The notes beneath the pieces are model-generated. The model had not been told where the DNA came from. It saw nothing but the letters and a program-made list of their open reading frames with translations, and searched no databases. Below are positions 25,407-33,673 of a DNA stretch of 64,000 bases, one piece after another. Source of the stretch: Nocardia arthritidis (lineage in GTDB: Bacteria > Actinomycetota > Actinomycetes > Mycobacteriales > Mycobacteriaceae); assembly GCF_011801145.1 (NCBI RefSeq), contig NZ_CP046172.1, forward strand, positions 5,456,001-5,520,000, given 5' to 3'. A program made the position numbers and the translations under genes. Position 1 is the stretch's first letter. Each line of letters begins with the position of its first letter.

Positions 25407-26042
25407 GTGTCCGAACCCACCTCGAAAAACGGCCATACCAGCGAATCCGGCCGGACCGCGCAGCGCCGTCGCACCCGCAGGGCGATCGTCGAGGCCACCA
25501 TGTCATTGCTGGCCCGGGGCATCGAACCGTCGATCAACGACATCGCCGATGCGGCCGAAGTCGCCCGACGCACTGTCTATCTGCACTTCCCCACGCTGGA
25601 TCAGCTACTGCTCGATGCCACTATCGGAAATCTGAGCACCGATACGGACACCGTCATCGAGCAGGTCGATTCCGATGACCCGCGAGCGCGTATCCGGGCC
25701 CTGGTCGACGCCCTGTGCGCGAATATCGGTGACACGCTGCCGATGGGTCGCCGCCTGGTGAAGTTGACGGTGGACACCGCCCCGTCCACCGACGACCAAC
25801 CGCGGCGCGGTTATCGCCGTGTCCGCTGGATCGAGTGGGCGCTGGAACCGCTGCGAAAAAGCCTTTCCCCCAACGAATTCGAGAATCTGGTATCCAGTGT
25901 GGCGCTGGTGATCGGCTGGGAGGCGTTCATCGTTCTCACCGACGTCCGCGGTATGGGACCCGAAGCCATCGGCGAGCTGTGCACCCGCACCGCCATCACG
26001 CTCATCGACGCCGCCGACCCCACCGCGCACCCGACAAAATAG
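25407..26042 (+). CDS. TetR-family regulator
   Basis: A 211-residue regulator with helix-turn-helix EPSINDIADAAEVARRTVYL, then HFPTLDQLLLDA. The start is a GTG with GGAG ten bases upstream. The C-terminal ligand domain has no recognisable specificity. It is divergent from the LuxR gene across 162 bases that include small palindromes (TGCAT/ATGCA near 25327, GAGCA/TGCTC near 25352). Confidence 0.85.
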   Translation: MSEPTSKNGHTSESGRTAQRRRTRRAIVEATMSLLARGIEPSINDIADAAEVARRTVYLHFPTLDQLLLDATIGNLSTDTDTVIEQVDSDDPRARIRALVDALCANIGDTLPMGRRLVKLTVDTAPSTDDQPRRGYRRVRWIEWALEPLRKSLSPNEFENLVSSVALVIGWEAFIVLTDVRGMGPEAIGELCTRTAITLIDAADPTAHPTK

Positions 26043-26079
26043 CGGTCGCGTCCACCGGCACAGGGCTCGCTGTCGGTTG

Positions 26080-26664
26080 CTAATGGGGCGACTTCCAGTC
26101 CGGATCGCGACCGAACCAGCCGGCGAGGCGGTCGTAGGCGGGGGCGTCCGGGGCGACGGCGACCTCGAATCCGAAAGCCTTGTCCGGACCGCGGAATTCG
26201 GGGCGCAGCATCTGCCGTGACCAGGCCAGACCGTGCTCGGCGAGTTCCGGGTCCAGAGTGATGCGCTGGTCGGTGGCTCGGGCGAGATCCCAAGCGTGCA
26301 TGGCCAATTCGGCGATCTGCTGGTCCAGCCGATTGCGCAGCGGAGCGTCATCGGCGCCGGCGGGGACCGAGTGGTCGGCGCCGCGCCAGACCTCCAGCAA
26401 TGCGGCGGCGCCGGTTCGGAACTGCGCAGCCCAATCTCCGTGAAGCTCCTCGGCCGGTGCCCGCCAGTCCACCGTCTCGCCGCGCGCCGACATCGCGAAG
26501 TTTCGGAGATCCTGGCCGACGACATGCCGGACCAGGGTGTGCACGCCCCAGCCTTCGCAAGGGGTCGGCCACTCCGATTGCTCGGCCCCGATCGCCGCGA
26601 TAACCTCGCCCATCTGCGTCAACGCCCGCTCCAGCAACTCAACGGTTGTCTTGAAATCGGTCAT
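26080..26664 (-). CDS. TIGR03086/mycothiol-dependent maleylpyruvate isomerase-like protein
   Basis: This 194-residue DinB/MDMPI-fold protein has the usual N-terminus and core: TPCEGWGVHTLVRHVVGQDL with the family's His in VRHVV, and LDQQIAELAMHAWDLARATD with the AMHAWDLA metal-site segment. Such proteins use or are related to mycothiol-dependent enzymes and occur in mycothiol-making actinobacteria, which agrees with the proposed host. The ATG at 26664 is preferred to a longer Pro/Arg-rich extension. The substrate is unknown. Confidence 0.8.
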   Translation of the reverse strand: MTDFKTTVELLERALTQMGEVIAAIGAEQSEWPTPCEGWGVHTLVRHVVGQDLRNFAMSARGETVDWRAPAEELHGDWAAQFRTGAAALLEVWRGADHSVPAGADDAPLRNRLDQQIAELAMHAWDLARATDQRITLDPELAEHGLAWSRQMLRPEFRGPDKAFGFEVAVAPDAPAYDRLAGWFGRDPDWKSPH

Positions 26665-26741
26665 GAGAGTCGATTCTGCTCGGCCGATCGCCCCAGGTCT
26701 TGGAAAAATCCGCCAGGCCGGGACCGGTTCCGTCGCACCGG

Positions 26742-27190
26742 TCAGTCCGGTAGCCAATGCTGCTCGTGTGCCAGGTTTTTGGCGACGGCACGGATGCGGC
26801 GGTGTAGTGGCGACTGCTCGCGTGGGAGGACCAGGTGGATCGTCAGGCCGGGCGCGCCCCGCAGCGGTCGCCAGGTGAGACCGGCCGTTGTTGTCGTGGC
26901 CGCGGCCTCTCCGGCGGGGGCGAGGGTGAGCCCGTCGCGTAGGTCGCACTGAGACATGTCGAAAGAGACTGCGGGCGTGTGGAATTGGCGCAGCTGCGGA
27001 CTCACCGACTCGGTGACCACGACCGGACGACGACGCGGCGCGGCGGCCGCCAGATCGTGCAGATGCGCACGTTCGTCGTCATCGAGGCGCAACGCCAGCG
27101 CCAACGCATCGAGCACTTCGGCGGACGCATTGCGAGCTTGCCCCTGCTCGAGGCCGGTGTAGTTCGCCACGCTCACCCCAGTGAGCTGTG
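26742..27190 (-). pseudogene. chimeric fragment: XRE regulator piece fused in frame to LysR C-terminus
   Basis: The reading frame joins two gene pieces that exist elsewhere in this window. Bases 27183-26983 encode GVSVANYTGLEQGQARNAS and following, nearly identical to the XRE gene at 21172-21361. Bases 26982-26742 encode FHTPAVSFDMSQCDLRDG to the stop, nearly identical to the last 80 residues of the LysR gene at 54588-54830. The joint is in frame for both. An A-element lies at the 5' end. No DNA-binding and ligand domain combination makes sense, so it is probably non-functional and recent. Confidence 0.75.
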
Positions 27191-27223
27191 ACTCTTCCGC
27201 ACTCCTTGCGGTTCCCACATCGT

Positions 27224-27271
27224 TTGTCGCCCAGCCAATCTGAACGGTTGGCCGACGCGCGCCCAGCGGCT
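27224..27271 (+). repeat. A-element copy 1 (partial)
   Basis: Core TGTCGCCCAGCCAATC, TGAACGGTTGGCCGACGC with the right end. First copy seen in the window, at the border where the accessory region begins. Confidence 0.7.
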
Positions 27272-27420
27272 GCTTTCCGTGCGTTGCTCGGCGCGTCGCG
27301 CGCAATGCGGCGACGGGCCGGTCGAGGGCAACTTGTCGCCGGTTCAGGTGCCGTGAGGACCACGAACCGTCTTGTGTCGGAGGCGTCCAGGCGCGCCAGG
27401 GCACTGGGCAGGTTGGATGG

Positions 27421-27786
27421 TCACCAGCGCCATTGAACCCAGCGATCGCCGATGAATCCGAACGAATACGCCTCGTGGTCGGTCCCGTTCCGAGTCGCGA
27501 TGGCCCAGGAGCCGGTCTCACACCAATCGACGTCGGCGCGCGTCGTCCGATGGCGGCTCAGTTCACGGTCGTAGAACTCGTTGTATGCATTGTCATCATC
27601 AGGCAGATCGTCCTCGTGCTGAGCGAGCCACTGGAGAAACTCCACAGCACTGTCCGAACGCTCGCCGCGCCTGGGATCCGAATCTTCGAAAAGTCCTGTC
27701 GCCCATGGCGTTTCGAAACCATATCGGGTGATCGAACCGACGAACACCCGATCGCGGAAGAGCCGCATGGGCATGCGCAAATCCAT
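27421..27786 (-). CDS. hypothetical protein
   Basis: A 121-residue protein not assigned to a family. It is acidic, with segments FGFIGDRWVQWRW at the C-terminus and SAVEFLQWLAQHEDDLPDDD in the middle, composition typical of a real globular protein. The ATG at 27786 (MDLRMPMRLFRDRV) is chosen because the upstream extension is low-complexity. It may start further upstream. It is followed on the same strand by the chimeric fragment. Confidence 0.55.
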   Translation of the reverse strand: MDLRMPMRLFRDRVFVGSITRYGFETPWATGLFEDSDPRRGERSDSAVEFLQWLAQHEDDLPDDDNAYNEFYDRELSRHRTTRADVDWCETGSWAIATRNGTDHEAYSFGFIGDRWVQWRW

Positions 27787-27968
27787 TCGCCCAGCGTACA
27801 AGTGGTCGATGTCGCAAACGACCGGCCAGCGGCATGAGCGGCACTTTGGTTGGCTGAAGCCAGCCTGGTGAGCGGCTGAATCACGTGATTCAGAACGCAT
27901 TACGCTGATTTGCGGATGTCAGCCGATCGGGGGCGACGGGGTCGACCCGGGGCGCTCGAGCGTGGGTC

Positions 27969-28424
27969 TCATTCCGGCGTAAGCAGATTCGTTTCGACTT
28001 TCCGCAGCATCCGTAGGAACTCGGTGCGCTGGCGCTGGGACAGGCCGCGGGTGGTGGCGGCTTCCAGATCGGCCCAAAGGTGTTCCACGCGCGGGCGTAG
28101 TTTTCTTCCTCGATCGGTCAGTGACACGATCATCGCCCTGCGGTCGTCCGGCGCCGGCGTGCGGACGATCAGGCCGTCCCGCTCCAGCGTTTTCACCTTT
28201 GCCGTGATGGTGGAGGCGTCGAGGCCGAGGGCCTTGCCGAGTCCGGCCTGCGTCTGGCCGTCTCGGTCCCACAGTTCCATCAGCAGCAGCTCCGGCCCAG
28301 GCGTGAGGCCCGCCCCGCGCAGCAACCCGGCGGCCGTGGCGATGTGCGCCTTCGCGACCCGGGCGATCATATGACTGATCGGACCGCACGTCGCCGACAC
28401 AGACGGCAGCTCGTGCACAGTCAT
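27969..28424 (-). CDS. MarR-family regulator
   Basis: A 151-residue MarR protein: TQAGLGKALGLDASTITAKV is the recognition helix-turn-helix and LIVRTPAPDDRRAMIVSLTD is the wing. The ATG at 28424 has GGAAGGGG directly upstream. It is divergent from an old-yellow-enzyme gene, and three copies of a palindromic site lie between them, so it very likely represses that gene and itself in response to an electrophile. Confidence 0.88.
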   Translation of the reverse strand: MTVHELPSVSATCGPISHMIARVAKAHIATAAGLLRGAGLTPGPELLLMELWDRDGQTQAGLGKALGLDASTITAKVKTLERDGLIVRTPAPDDRRAMIVSLTDRGRKLRPRVEHLWADLEAATTRGLSQRQRTEFLRMLRKVETNLLTPE

Positions 28425-28446
28425 CGGGCCCCTTCCGTTCATTTCC

Positions 28447-28552
28447 TTGGCGTGCCAAATACTACACGTCCGAACGCAACGCTTGCGGGAATGTGCGACG
28501 CGGCACTCCGTTCATATACTTGGCGCACCAAGTATTATTCTTGGCGTACCAA
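28447..28552. promoter_or_regulatory. three MarR-type operator copies
   Basis: TTGGCGTGCCAA at 28447-28458, ACTTGGCGCACCAAGT at 28518-28533 and TTGGCGTACCAA at 28541-28552 share the palindrome TTGGcgxxCCAA. The last two overlap the leader of the reductase gene and the first the leader of the MarR gene. Strong candidate for autoregulated control. Confidence 0.75.
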
Positions 28553-28568
28553 CTATCTTGGAGGAATC

Positions 28569-29672
28569 GTGTCCCAGTCCGATATCGCCGCGCTGTTTAC
28601 CCCAATCACCGTCAGTGCTGCTCTGGAGCTGCCGAACCGCCTGGTGATGGCGCCGATGACACGCAGTCGCGCCCACGGCGGCCTGGTCGATGAGCTGACC
28701 GCCGAGTACTACGCGCAGCGCGCCGGGGCCGGTCTGATAGTCACCGAAGGGATCCAGCCCAGCGTGCTCGGCCAGGGCTACATGCAAACCCCGGGCCTGC
28801 ACGACGTCGAACAGGTGGCTGCGTGGCGTAAGGTCACCGCCGCAGTGCACGCCGCGGGCGGACGCATCTTCGCGCAACTCATGCACGCCGGCCGGGTCGG
28901 CCATCCAGTCCTGTACCCGAATGGTGAGCTGCCCCTTGGGCCTTCGCCGATCGCATCCGGCGGGAGCCTGTTCACCCCGGACGGCATGCTGGAGCACCCC
29001 ATTCCCCGTGAGATGACCCGCGACGACATCGGCGATGCCGTCCGTGAACATGTCGACGCCGCGCGCAACGCCCTCGACGCCGGGTTCGACGGTGTCGAGT
29101 TGCACGGCGCCAACGGGTATCTCATCCACCAGTTCCTGGCCGACGGCAGCAACGAACGCGCCGACGAATACGGCGGATCGATCACCAACCGCATCCGCTT
29201 CGCCGTCGAAGTCGTCACCGCCGTCGCCGCGGCCATCGGACCGGAGCGCACCGGCCTGCGCATCTCACCGGCGGTCACCCTCAACGGCATCACCGAAAGC
29301 GACTCAGCCGAGCTGTATCCGGCACTCATGCGCGCACTCGCACCGATGGACCTCGCCTACGTACACGTGATGGAGATGGGCACCCGCCACCTGACCCGCC
29401 TCGTTCGCGCGGCATGGCCGGGCCTACTCGTCGTGAACCCGCACCCCACCGATCCCAGCACCCCAGCCACACCCGACCTCGCAGCGCAGGCCCTCGACTC
29501 CGGCATCGCCGACATGATCTCCCTCGGCACCTACTGGTTGGCCAACCCCGACCTCCCCGCCCGCATCCGCGCCGACGGCCCATACAACACCGCCGACCGC
29601 ACCACCTTCTACGGAGGCGACCAGCACGGCTACACCGACTACCCGACGCTGGCAGACACCGGCACGCGGTAG
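28569..29672 (+). CDS. old yellow enzyme / alkene reductase (N-ethylmaleimide reductase-like)
   Basis: A 367-residue FMN-dependent TIM-barrel reductase. Seen are LPNRLVMAPMTRSRA at the N-terminus, GGRIFAQLMHAGRVGHP, the catalytic-region HGANGYLIHQFLADGSNERAD and RISPAV. These enzymes reduce activated C=C bonds of enals, maleimides or nitro compounds with NAD(P)H. Start is the GTG after GGAGGAATC. The longer frame to 28344 is rejected because it crosses the operators. Regulated by the divergent MarR gene. Confidence 0.9.
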   Translation: MSQSDIAALFTPITVSAALELPNRLVMAPMTRSRAHGGLVDELTAEYYAQRAGAGLIVTEGIQPSVLGQGYMQTPGLHDVEQVAAWRKVTAAVHAAGGRIFAQLMHAGRVGHPVLYPNGELPLGPSPIASGGSLFTPDGMLEHPIPREMTRDDIGDAVREHVDAARNALDAGFDGVELHGANGYLIHQFLADGSNERADEYGGSITNRIRFAVEVVTAVAAAIGPERTGLRISPAVTLNGITESDSAELYPALMRALAPMDLAYVHVMEMGTRHLTRLVRAAWPGLLVVNPHPTDPSTPATPDLAAQALDSGIADMISLGTYWLANPDLPARIRADGPYNTADRTTFYGGDQHGYTDYPTLADTGTR

Positions 29673-29760
29673 CCGACAACCCCCGCGCGCAGTCCGGGTT
29701 TCATTCCGCCGACACGAAACCCGGACACCACGCCGCCGCCACCTGCCAACGCACTCGACT

Positions 29761-29834
29761 CGGCATGTGCGTACGTTGAAAAACCCTGTCGCTCAACCGA
29801 TCTGAACGGTTGACGACGCGTGATATGCGGCATG
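29761..29834 (+). repeat. A-element copy 2
   Basis: Full-length copy: left end CGGCATGTGCGTACGTTG, core CAACCGATCTGAACGGTTG, right end GATATGCGGCATG. It lies in the 240-base gap between the reductase and the ATP-grasp gene. Nothing else was seen in that gap. Confidence 0.85.
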
Positions 29835-29912
29835 AGCATACGTTCTGAACTGGCCTCCCGACGAGGATGATCTTATGCCGCCCGACATGCGAAACATGCT
29901 GCGGATCTGGCA

Positions 29913-30686
29913 CTACATGTCCGCGCGAGCGAGAGCCTCGGCTTCCATCGCGGCGATAAAGTCCGTGACGTCGGATCCGTAGATGCCCCAGCTGTTCACA
30001 CCGCCGAGCTCGACGAGGCGAAGCGCACCGTCGGGGCCAACGCCGACATCGACGGTGACCATGGTGCAGCCGTGAGCGATCAGACGCGCCGCCGCGGTTT
30101 CCGCGAAGCCGCGAACGTGATCGGGGACGGGGAGATATGGCTCGACCGTATAGGAACTTCCGCAGACGAAGCGGCCGTCGCGGCAGAAACAGCGGTACTC
30201 GCTTTCGAAGGCCACGACCTCGGACACGACGACGAGTTCGTCTCGGTACTGGTCGTAAGTCTCGAGCCAGTGCTCCAGCTCCGTAATGGCATGCACGCCT
30301 GCGGGAAACAGCTTGTAGTTCGTATCGCTGCGGACGAAGACCTGGCCACCGTCGAACATGCGCCGCAGCGGTAGACCGGGAACCGCCGAGAACGGCACGA
30401 AGACGGCGGTGCGTCCCAGGAGGTCGTACATGTGCCGGTAGTAGAACGAGCAGCGCAGCATCGTGTAATCGTCGAACACCGCTTCTCCGAGCCGCGGCAC
30501 GCGACGGAGACTTCTCATCGTGGGCATAGTCCCGTACCCGACGATCGGGCGGCCGTCTTGGACGACGGGCCAGCGTCCCGTCATCGCATCCCGCGGTTGA
30601 ATAATCAGGGCATCGTCGAGCGCGGCCGCGACGAGAGCGGAGCCGGGGAATTCCTCATGGAGATCAATGAGCCATTGCGGTCGCAT
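29913..30686 (-). CDS. ATP-grasp domain (DUF4343-like) protein
   Basis: A 257-residue protein with the ATP-grasp C-terminal signature VTVDVGVGPDGALRLVELGG, then VNSWGIYGSDVTDFIAAME, and a nucleotide-binding middle (VFVRSDTNYKLFPAG). Such proteins ligate a carboxylate to an amine with ATP. Stand-alone members occur in RiPP clusters, antitoxin-like contexts and uncharacterised loci. No precursor peptide was recognised next to it. It lies alone between A-element copy 2 and the C1 repeat. Confidence 0.75.
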   Translation of the reverse strand: MRPQWLIDLHEEFPGSALVAAALDDALIIQPRDAMTGRWPVVQDGRPIVGYGTMPTMRSLRRVPRLGEAVFDDYTMLRCSFYYRHMYDLLGRTAVFVPFSAVPGLPLRRMFDGGQVFVRSDTNYKLFPAGVHAITELEHWLETYDQYRDELVVVSEVVAFESEYRCFCRDGRFVCGSSYTVEPYLPVPDHVRGFAETAAARLIAHGCTMVTVDVGVGPDGALRLVELGGVNSWGIYGSDVTDFIAAMEAEALARADM

Positions 30687-30994
30687 GGCACGATGCTATT
30701 CGCTCTGAACGCGACGGAGCGCGGCAATCAGGTTGGGGCAGTTAGCGATTCACGACACTGACCACGCTGGTCGGCGGACAGCGGGACATGGTTCGGTCAG
30801 CCACACCGACACCCTCAATTCGGCAGAAGAGGACGTTCAGTAAACCCAAATGATCTCGGCACGTTGATCTTTCGGCGTGCCGCGCGACTGTTCCGTACCG
30901 CCCGCCCAGCGGCATGTGGGGATGTTGTGGAGATGTTGTGGTGGATGGTCGCGAATGGTGTTGTCGCCGTTGCATCGCACGTACCATCGGCCCG
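30687..30994. other. non-coding gap with C-element
   Basis: A 308-base gap between divergent genes. It contains repeat C1 (30848-30890) and the likely promoters. No gene is supported here. Confidence 0.5.
30848..30890 (-). repeat. C-element copy 1
   Basis: Read on the minus strand it matches 58627-58670 on the plus strand: CAGTCGcGCGGCA, then AAAGATCAACGtGCCGAGATCAT. About 43 bases with few differences. Confidence 0.65.
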
Positions 30995-31771
30995 ATGGAA
31001 AGCCTCTTGTTCGAGACGCGCCGACCCTGCGATTATCTGCGCCGCCTGGCCGATTCCGATATCGGCCGCCACTACAAGGCGATCGCATTGGAACAGTTGG
31101 GAATTCGGCCGGGCGATATCGTGGTCGATCTCGGATGCGGGCCCGGAGCCGATTTGGCGGCTCTCGCGGATGCGGTTGGATTGGACGGATTTGTCATCGG
31201 TGTCGACGTCGATGCCGCGGCTGTCGACGAGGTATCCGCCGCGCATTCAGCTGACCCGCGGATCACAGTGTGCCACAACGATATCCATGACCTCTGTCTG
31301 GCTGATGGCAGTGTGGATCGCGCACGCACGGATCGTGTCCTGCAGCATGTGGCAGAGCCCGCCGCTGTCCTGCACGAGATGCGCCGGATTCTGAGACCCC
31401 ATGCCACGGCGGTCTTCGCCGAACCGGATTGGGAAACCCTGGTCGTCGATCATCACGACCGGCAACTTGCGCGCGCCTACGCCCATTTCGTCGCCGACTT
31501 CGCAATCCGCAACGGTGCGATCGGCCGACAGCTACCCGCCCTTGCCCTGCGATCCGGTTTCGACGTCCACGATGTACTGCCGATCACGACCGTCTTTCGA
31601 GACATTCGTGCCGCAGACCGAGTACTCGGCTTCCACCGCGTCTGCCAGCGCGCTGTCGATGCCCACCAGTTGACGCAAGAGCAGGCCGACCGCTTGCTCC
31701 ACGACCTCGCGACCGAGCCATTCTTTGCTTCGGTGACCCTATTCATCGTGACTGCCACCCGGCAGCCATGA
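30995..31771 (+). CDS. class I SAM-dependent methyltransferase
   Basis: A 258-residue enzyme with motif I VVDLGCGPGADLAALAD, an acidic strand-2 residue in VIGVDVDAAAV, and a post-motif region LQHVAEPAAVLHEMRRIL. The layout fits UbiE/methyltransferase_11-type enzymes acting on a small molecule. The ATG at 30995 (MESLLFETRR) is preferred because the upstream extension is atypical and crosses the leader. Substrate unknown. It sits between C1 and a half A-element. Confidence 0.85.
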   Translation: MESLLFETRRPCDYLRRLADSDIGRHYKAIALEQLGIRPGDIVVDLGCGPGADLAALADAVGLDGFVIGVDVDAAAVDEVSAAHSADPRITVCHNDIHDLCLADGSVDRARTDRVLQHVAEPAAVLHEMRRILRPHATAVFAEPDWETLVVDHHDRQLARAYAHFVADFAIRNGAIGRQLPALALRSGFDVHDVLPITTVFRDIRAADRVLGFHRVCQRAVDAHQLTQEQADRLLHDLATEPFFASVTLFIVTATRQP

Positions 31772-31823
31772 CCGGGTACATCATCGGCGCCGAGAACGCG
31801 GCGGCGAGACCGGACATCGCCTC

Positions 31824-31845
31824 ATCGGCATGTGCGTACGTTGAA
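31824..31845 (+). repeat. A-element left end only (copy 3)
   Basis: TCGGCATGTGCGTACGTTGAA matches the left end of A-elements, but the core and right end are missing. The match stops a few bases before the end of the recombinase gene. Confidence 0.65.
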
Positions 31846-31848
31846 TTG

Positions 31849-32868
31849 TCATGTGCCCGAGGCCATGTAGGCGGCCAGGATGTAGTTGGGGTGGCGGTCG
31901 AGGTTGGTGCGTGCACGGTCGTAGCGCATGGTGGTGCGGGGGTCGGCGTGGCGGGCGGCGATCTGGACATCACGGAGATCGACTCCGGCGTCGAGCATGG
32001 TGGTGACGAAGGTGTGCCGCAGCATGTGCGGGTGCATCGGTGGTAGCCGCACCATCGATCCTTGCTCGAGGCGACGCAGCCGCCGGGTGGCGCAGTGCCG
32101 ATCCATGCGTCGCCCACGGGAGTTGAGCAGGATCGGTCCGTGCTCGCGGTCGCCGATGGCGCGGTCGATTCCGCGCCCGACCGCTGGCGGGAGTGGGATG
32201 AGAACGACCTTGCTGCCCTTGCCGACTACGCGCAGCACGCGGTGCCCGTGTTCCTCGCCGAGATCATCGATATCGCAGTTGGAGGTTTCGAAGATCCGCA
32301 GGCCGAGCAGTCCCAGCATCACCACGAGCGCGAAGTCGAACCTGTTGGCCGAGTTCCGGGCTGCGGACAGTAGGGCTTCGAACTGCAGGTGTGAAAGGCC
32401 CAGTGTCGGTGACTCGTTCGACACTCGCGGACGGCGAACGTACTCGGCCGGCGAGTGTTCGAGGACGCCGTCGATGACGCAGGTGCGGTGGAAGCCGGTG
32501 ACCACGGCCATGCGGCGGGCGACGGTGGCAGGTTTGAAGCGGCGAACTTCGCGCATCCACCCGACGTAGCGTTCGATCTCGGGCCGCCGCATCGCGAGCG
32601 GGGCCAGCTGGTGCTCGGTGCACCATGCGAAGTACAGGCGCAGGTCCGAACCGCAATGCTCCCGGGAGGTTCCGGTGAACCGGGCCGGATACGCGGCCGA
32701 GGCCAGCCACAGCACAAGGTCGTGACCGGCGAAGGTGACATCGATGTGCGTTGGAAGATTATGTCGCCCACCAGATCTGAGCGATTGACCGACGCCCGCG
32801 CGGCGGCAGATGCGGGTGTTCGTCCACCGAGCAGCGCGTTCGTCTGCGGCGCCGTCGCGACGGTGCAT
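31849..32868 (-). CDS. tyrosine recombinase (phage integrase/Xer family)
   Basis: The C-terminal catalytic domain shows the Arg in LGLRIFETSN, the HMLRHTFVTTMLDAG box (His-x-x-Arg) and the ARHADPRTTMRY box with the nucleophile Tyr near MRYDRART. The N-terminal SAM-like DNA-binding domain is seen as GSDLRLYFAWCTEH and MREVRRFKPATVARRM. All catalytic residues are present. The first 40 or so residues are encoded by an A-element, so the native start has probably been replaced, and the real start may be near 32740. It is the only recombinase with a complete active site found in the window. Confidence 0.85.
   Translation of the reverse strand: MHRRDGAADERAARWTNTRICRRAGVGQSLRSGGRHNLPTHIDVTFAGHDLVLWLASAAYPARFTGTSREHCGSDLRLYFAWCTEHQLAPLAMRRPEIERYVGWMREVRRFKPATVARRMAVVTGFHRTCVIDGVLEHSPAEYVRRPRVSNESPTLGLSHLQFEALLSAARNSANRFDFALVVMLGLLGLRIFETSNCDIDDLGEEHGHRVLRVVGKGSKVVLIPLPPAVGRGIDRAIGDREHGPILLNSRGRRMDRHCATRRLRRLEQGSMVRLPPMHPHMLRHTFVTTMLDAGVDLRDVQIAARHADPRTTMRYDRARTNLDRHPNYILAAYMASGT
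32739..32815 (+). repeat. A-element copy 4
   Basis: GATGTGCGTTGGAAGATTAT, core CCAGATCTGAGCGATTGACC, right end CGGCGGCAGATGC. It overlaps the predicted N-terminus of the recombinase gene. The GNAT gene lies between it and copy 5. Confidence 0.8.
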
Positions 32869-33371
32869 CAGACCGGACTGACTCCCAAGTGGTATCGACG
32901 GTAGGAAGCAAATTCTGCGATCGGCTGAAAACCCAGGCGTTGCAGCACCCGGGCGCTGTCGTCGTTGCCGTGTCCGACACCGGCGAAGATATCCGTTGCT
33001 CCGAGCGCAGTGCGCGCGTACTCGATTGCGGCAGAGCAGGCAATCGTGGCGTAGCCGCGGCCGGTGTGGTTGCGGTCGAGCCAGTAACCGATCGTATAGC
33101 GAGGTGGCGCAACGGGATTGAGGTCCACCCGGCCGACGAGCTTCCGATCGAGCCGCAGGCCGTATCTGATGTTGTTGTCGGGTGGGTTGGTGAAGTAGTC
33201 GATGACCCAGTCCAGCGTGGCGCTCTTCTCCTGCTGGTAGTCGCCGAACCGGCTCAGGTGGTCACGGTTGTGGTCCAGGACGGAGAAATAGCAATCTGCA
33301 TCCGAAATAGTCAGCTCGGACAGCAGCAGGTCTGGGCAGTCGGTAACCAACGTCGGATGCGAGTCGAGCAC
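32868..33371 (-). CDS. GNAT-family N-acetyltransferase
   Basis: A 167-residue acetyltransferase of the RimJ/RimL type: IGYWLDRNHTGRGYATIACS is the acetyl-CoA loop motif A, then GHGNDDSARVLQRLGF, the family's C-terminal motif. Family members acetylate ribosomal protein or small-molecule amines. GTG 33371 with AGAGG upstream is preferred to a longer frame to 33407 that enters the A-element. This single gene fits exactly between A-element copies 4 and 5. Confidence 0.82.
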   Translation of the reverse strand: MLDSHPTLVTDCPDLLLSELTISDADCYFSVLDHNRDHLSRFGDYQQEKSATLDWVIDYFTNPPDNNIRYGLRLDRKLVGRVDLNPVAPPRYTIGYWLDRNHTGRGYATIACSAAIEYARTALGATDIFAGVGHGNDDSARVLQRLGFQPIAEFASYRRYHLGVSPV

Positions 33372-33406
33372 GCCGCCAATCCTCTCGAACCCGACGCACA
33401 TCCGCA

Positions 33407-33484
33407 CATCGGCATGTTGGTGTTTGGAAGACCTTGCCGCTCAACCGGTCTGGACGATTGACCAACGCGTGATATGCGGCATTA
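33407..33484 (+). repeat. A-element copy 5
   Basis: CATCGGCATGTTGGTGTTTG, core CAACCGGTCTGGACGATTG, right end CCAACGCGTGATATGCGGCA. Nearly full-length. Confidence 0.82.
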
Positions 33485-33548
33485 CCGTGAACTGTCGGTG
33501 CGGGTTCGACATCGTGGAACCAACGTCGTCGAGCATCACGCCTGCCTG

Positions 33549-33592
33549 CACGATTCATGCGATGTGACTTCACGATTCATGCGATGTGACTT
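33549..33592 (+). repeat. perfect 2 x 22-bp tandem repeat
   Basis: The 22 bases from 33549 to 33570 (starting CACGATTCATGCG, ending TGACTT) recur without change at 33571-33592. A short frame, DPADYRVLVHPDGKVRMF, lies just downstream on the minus strand and may be a gene remnant. Confidence 0.85.
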
Positions 33593-33673
33593 GAGGAAGT
33601 GGCCTGGGCTTTGAACATGCGGACTTTCCCGTCTGGGTGCACCAGAACCCTGTAATCGGCTGGATCGTGACCG

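Noticed and set aside
30914..30994. N-terminal Cys-rich extension (MWGCCGDVVVDGREWCC) of the methyltransferase
   Set aside because: It runs through a leader region without ribosome site; the ATG at 30995 starts a normal methyltransferase N-terminus.
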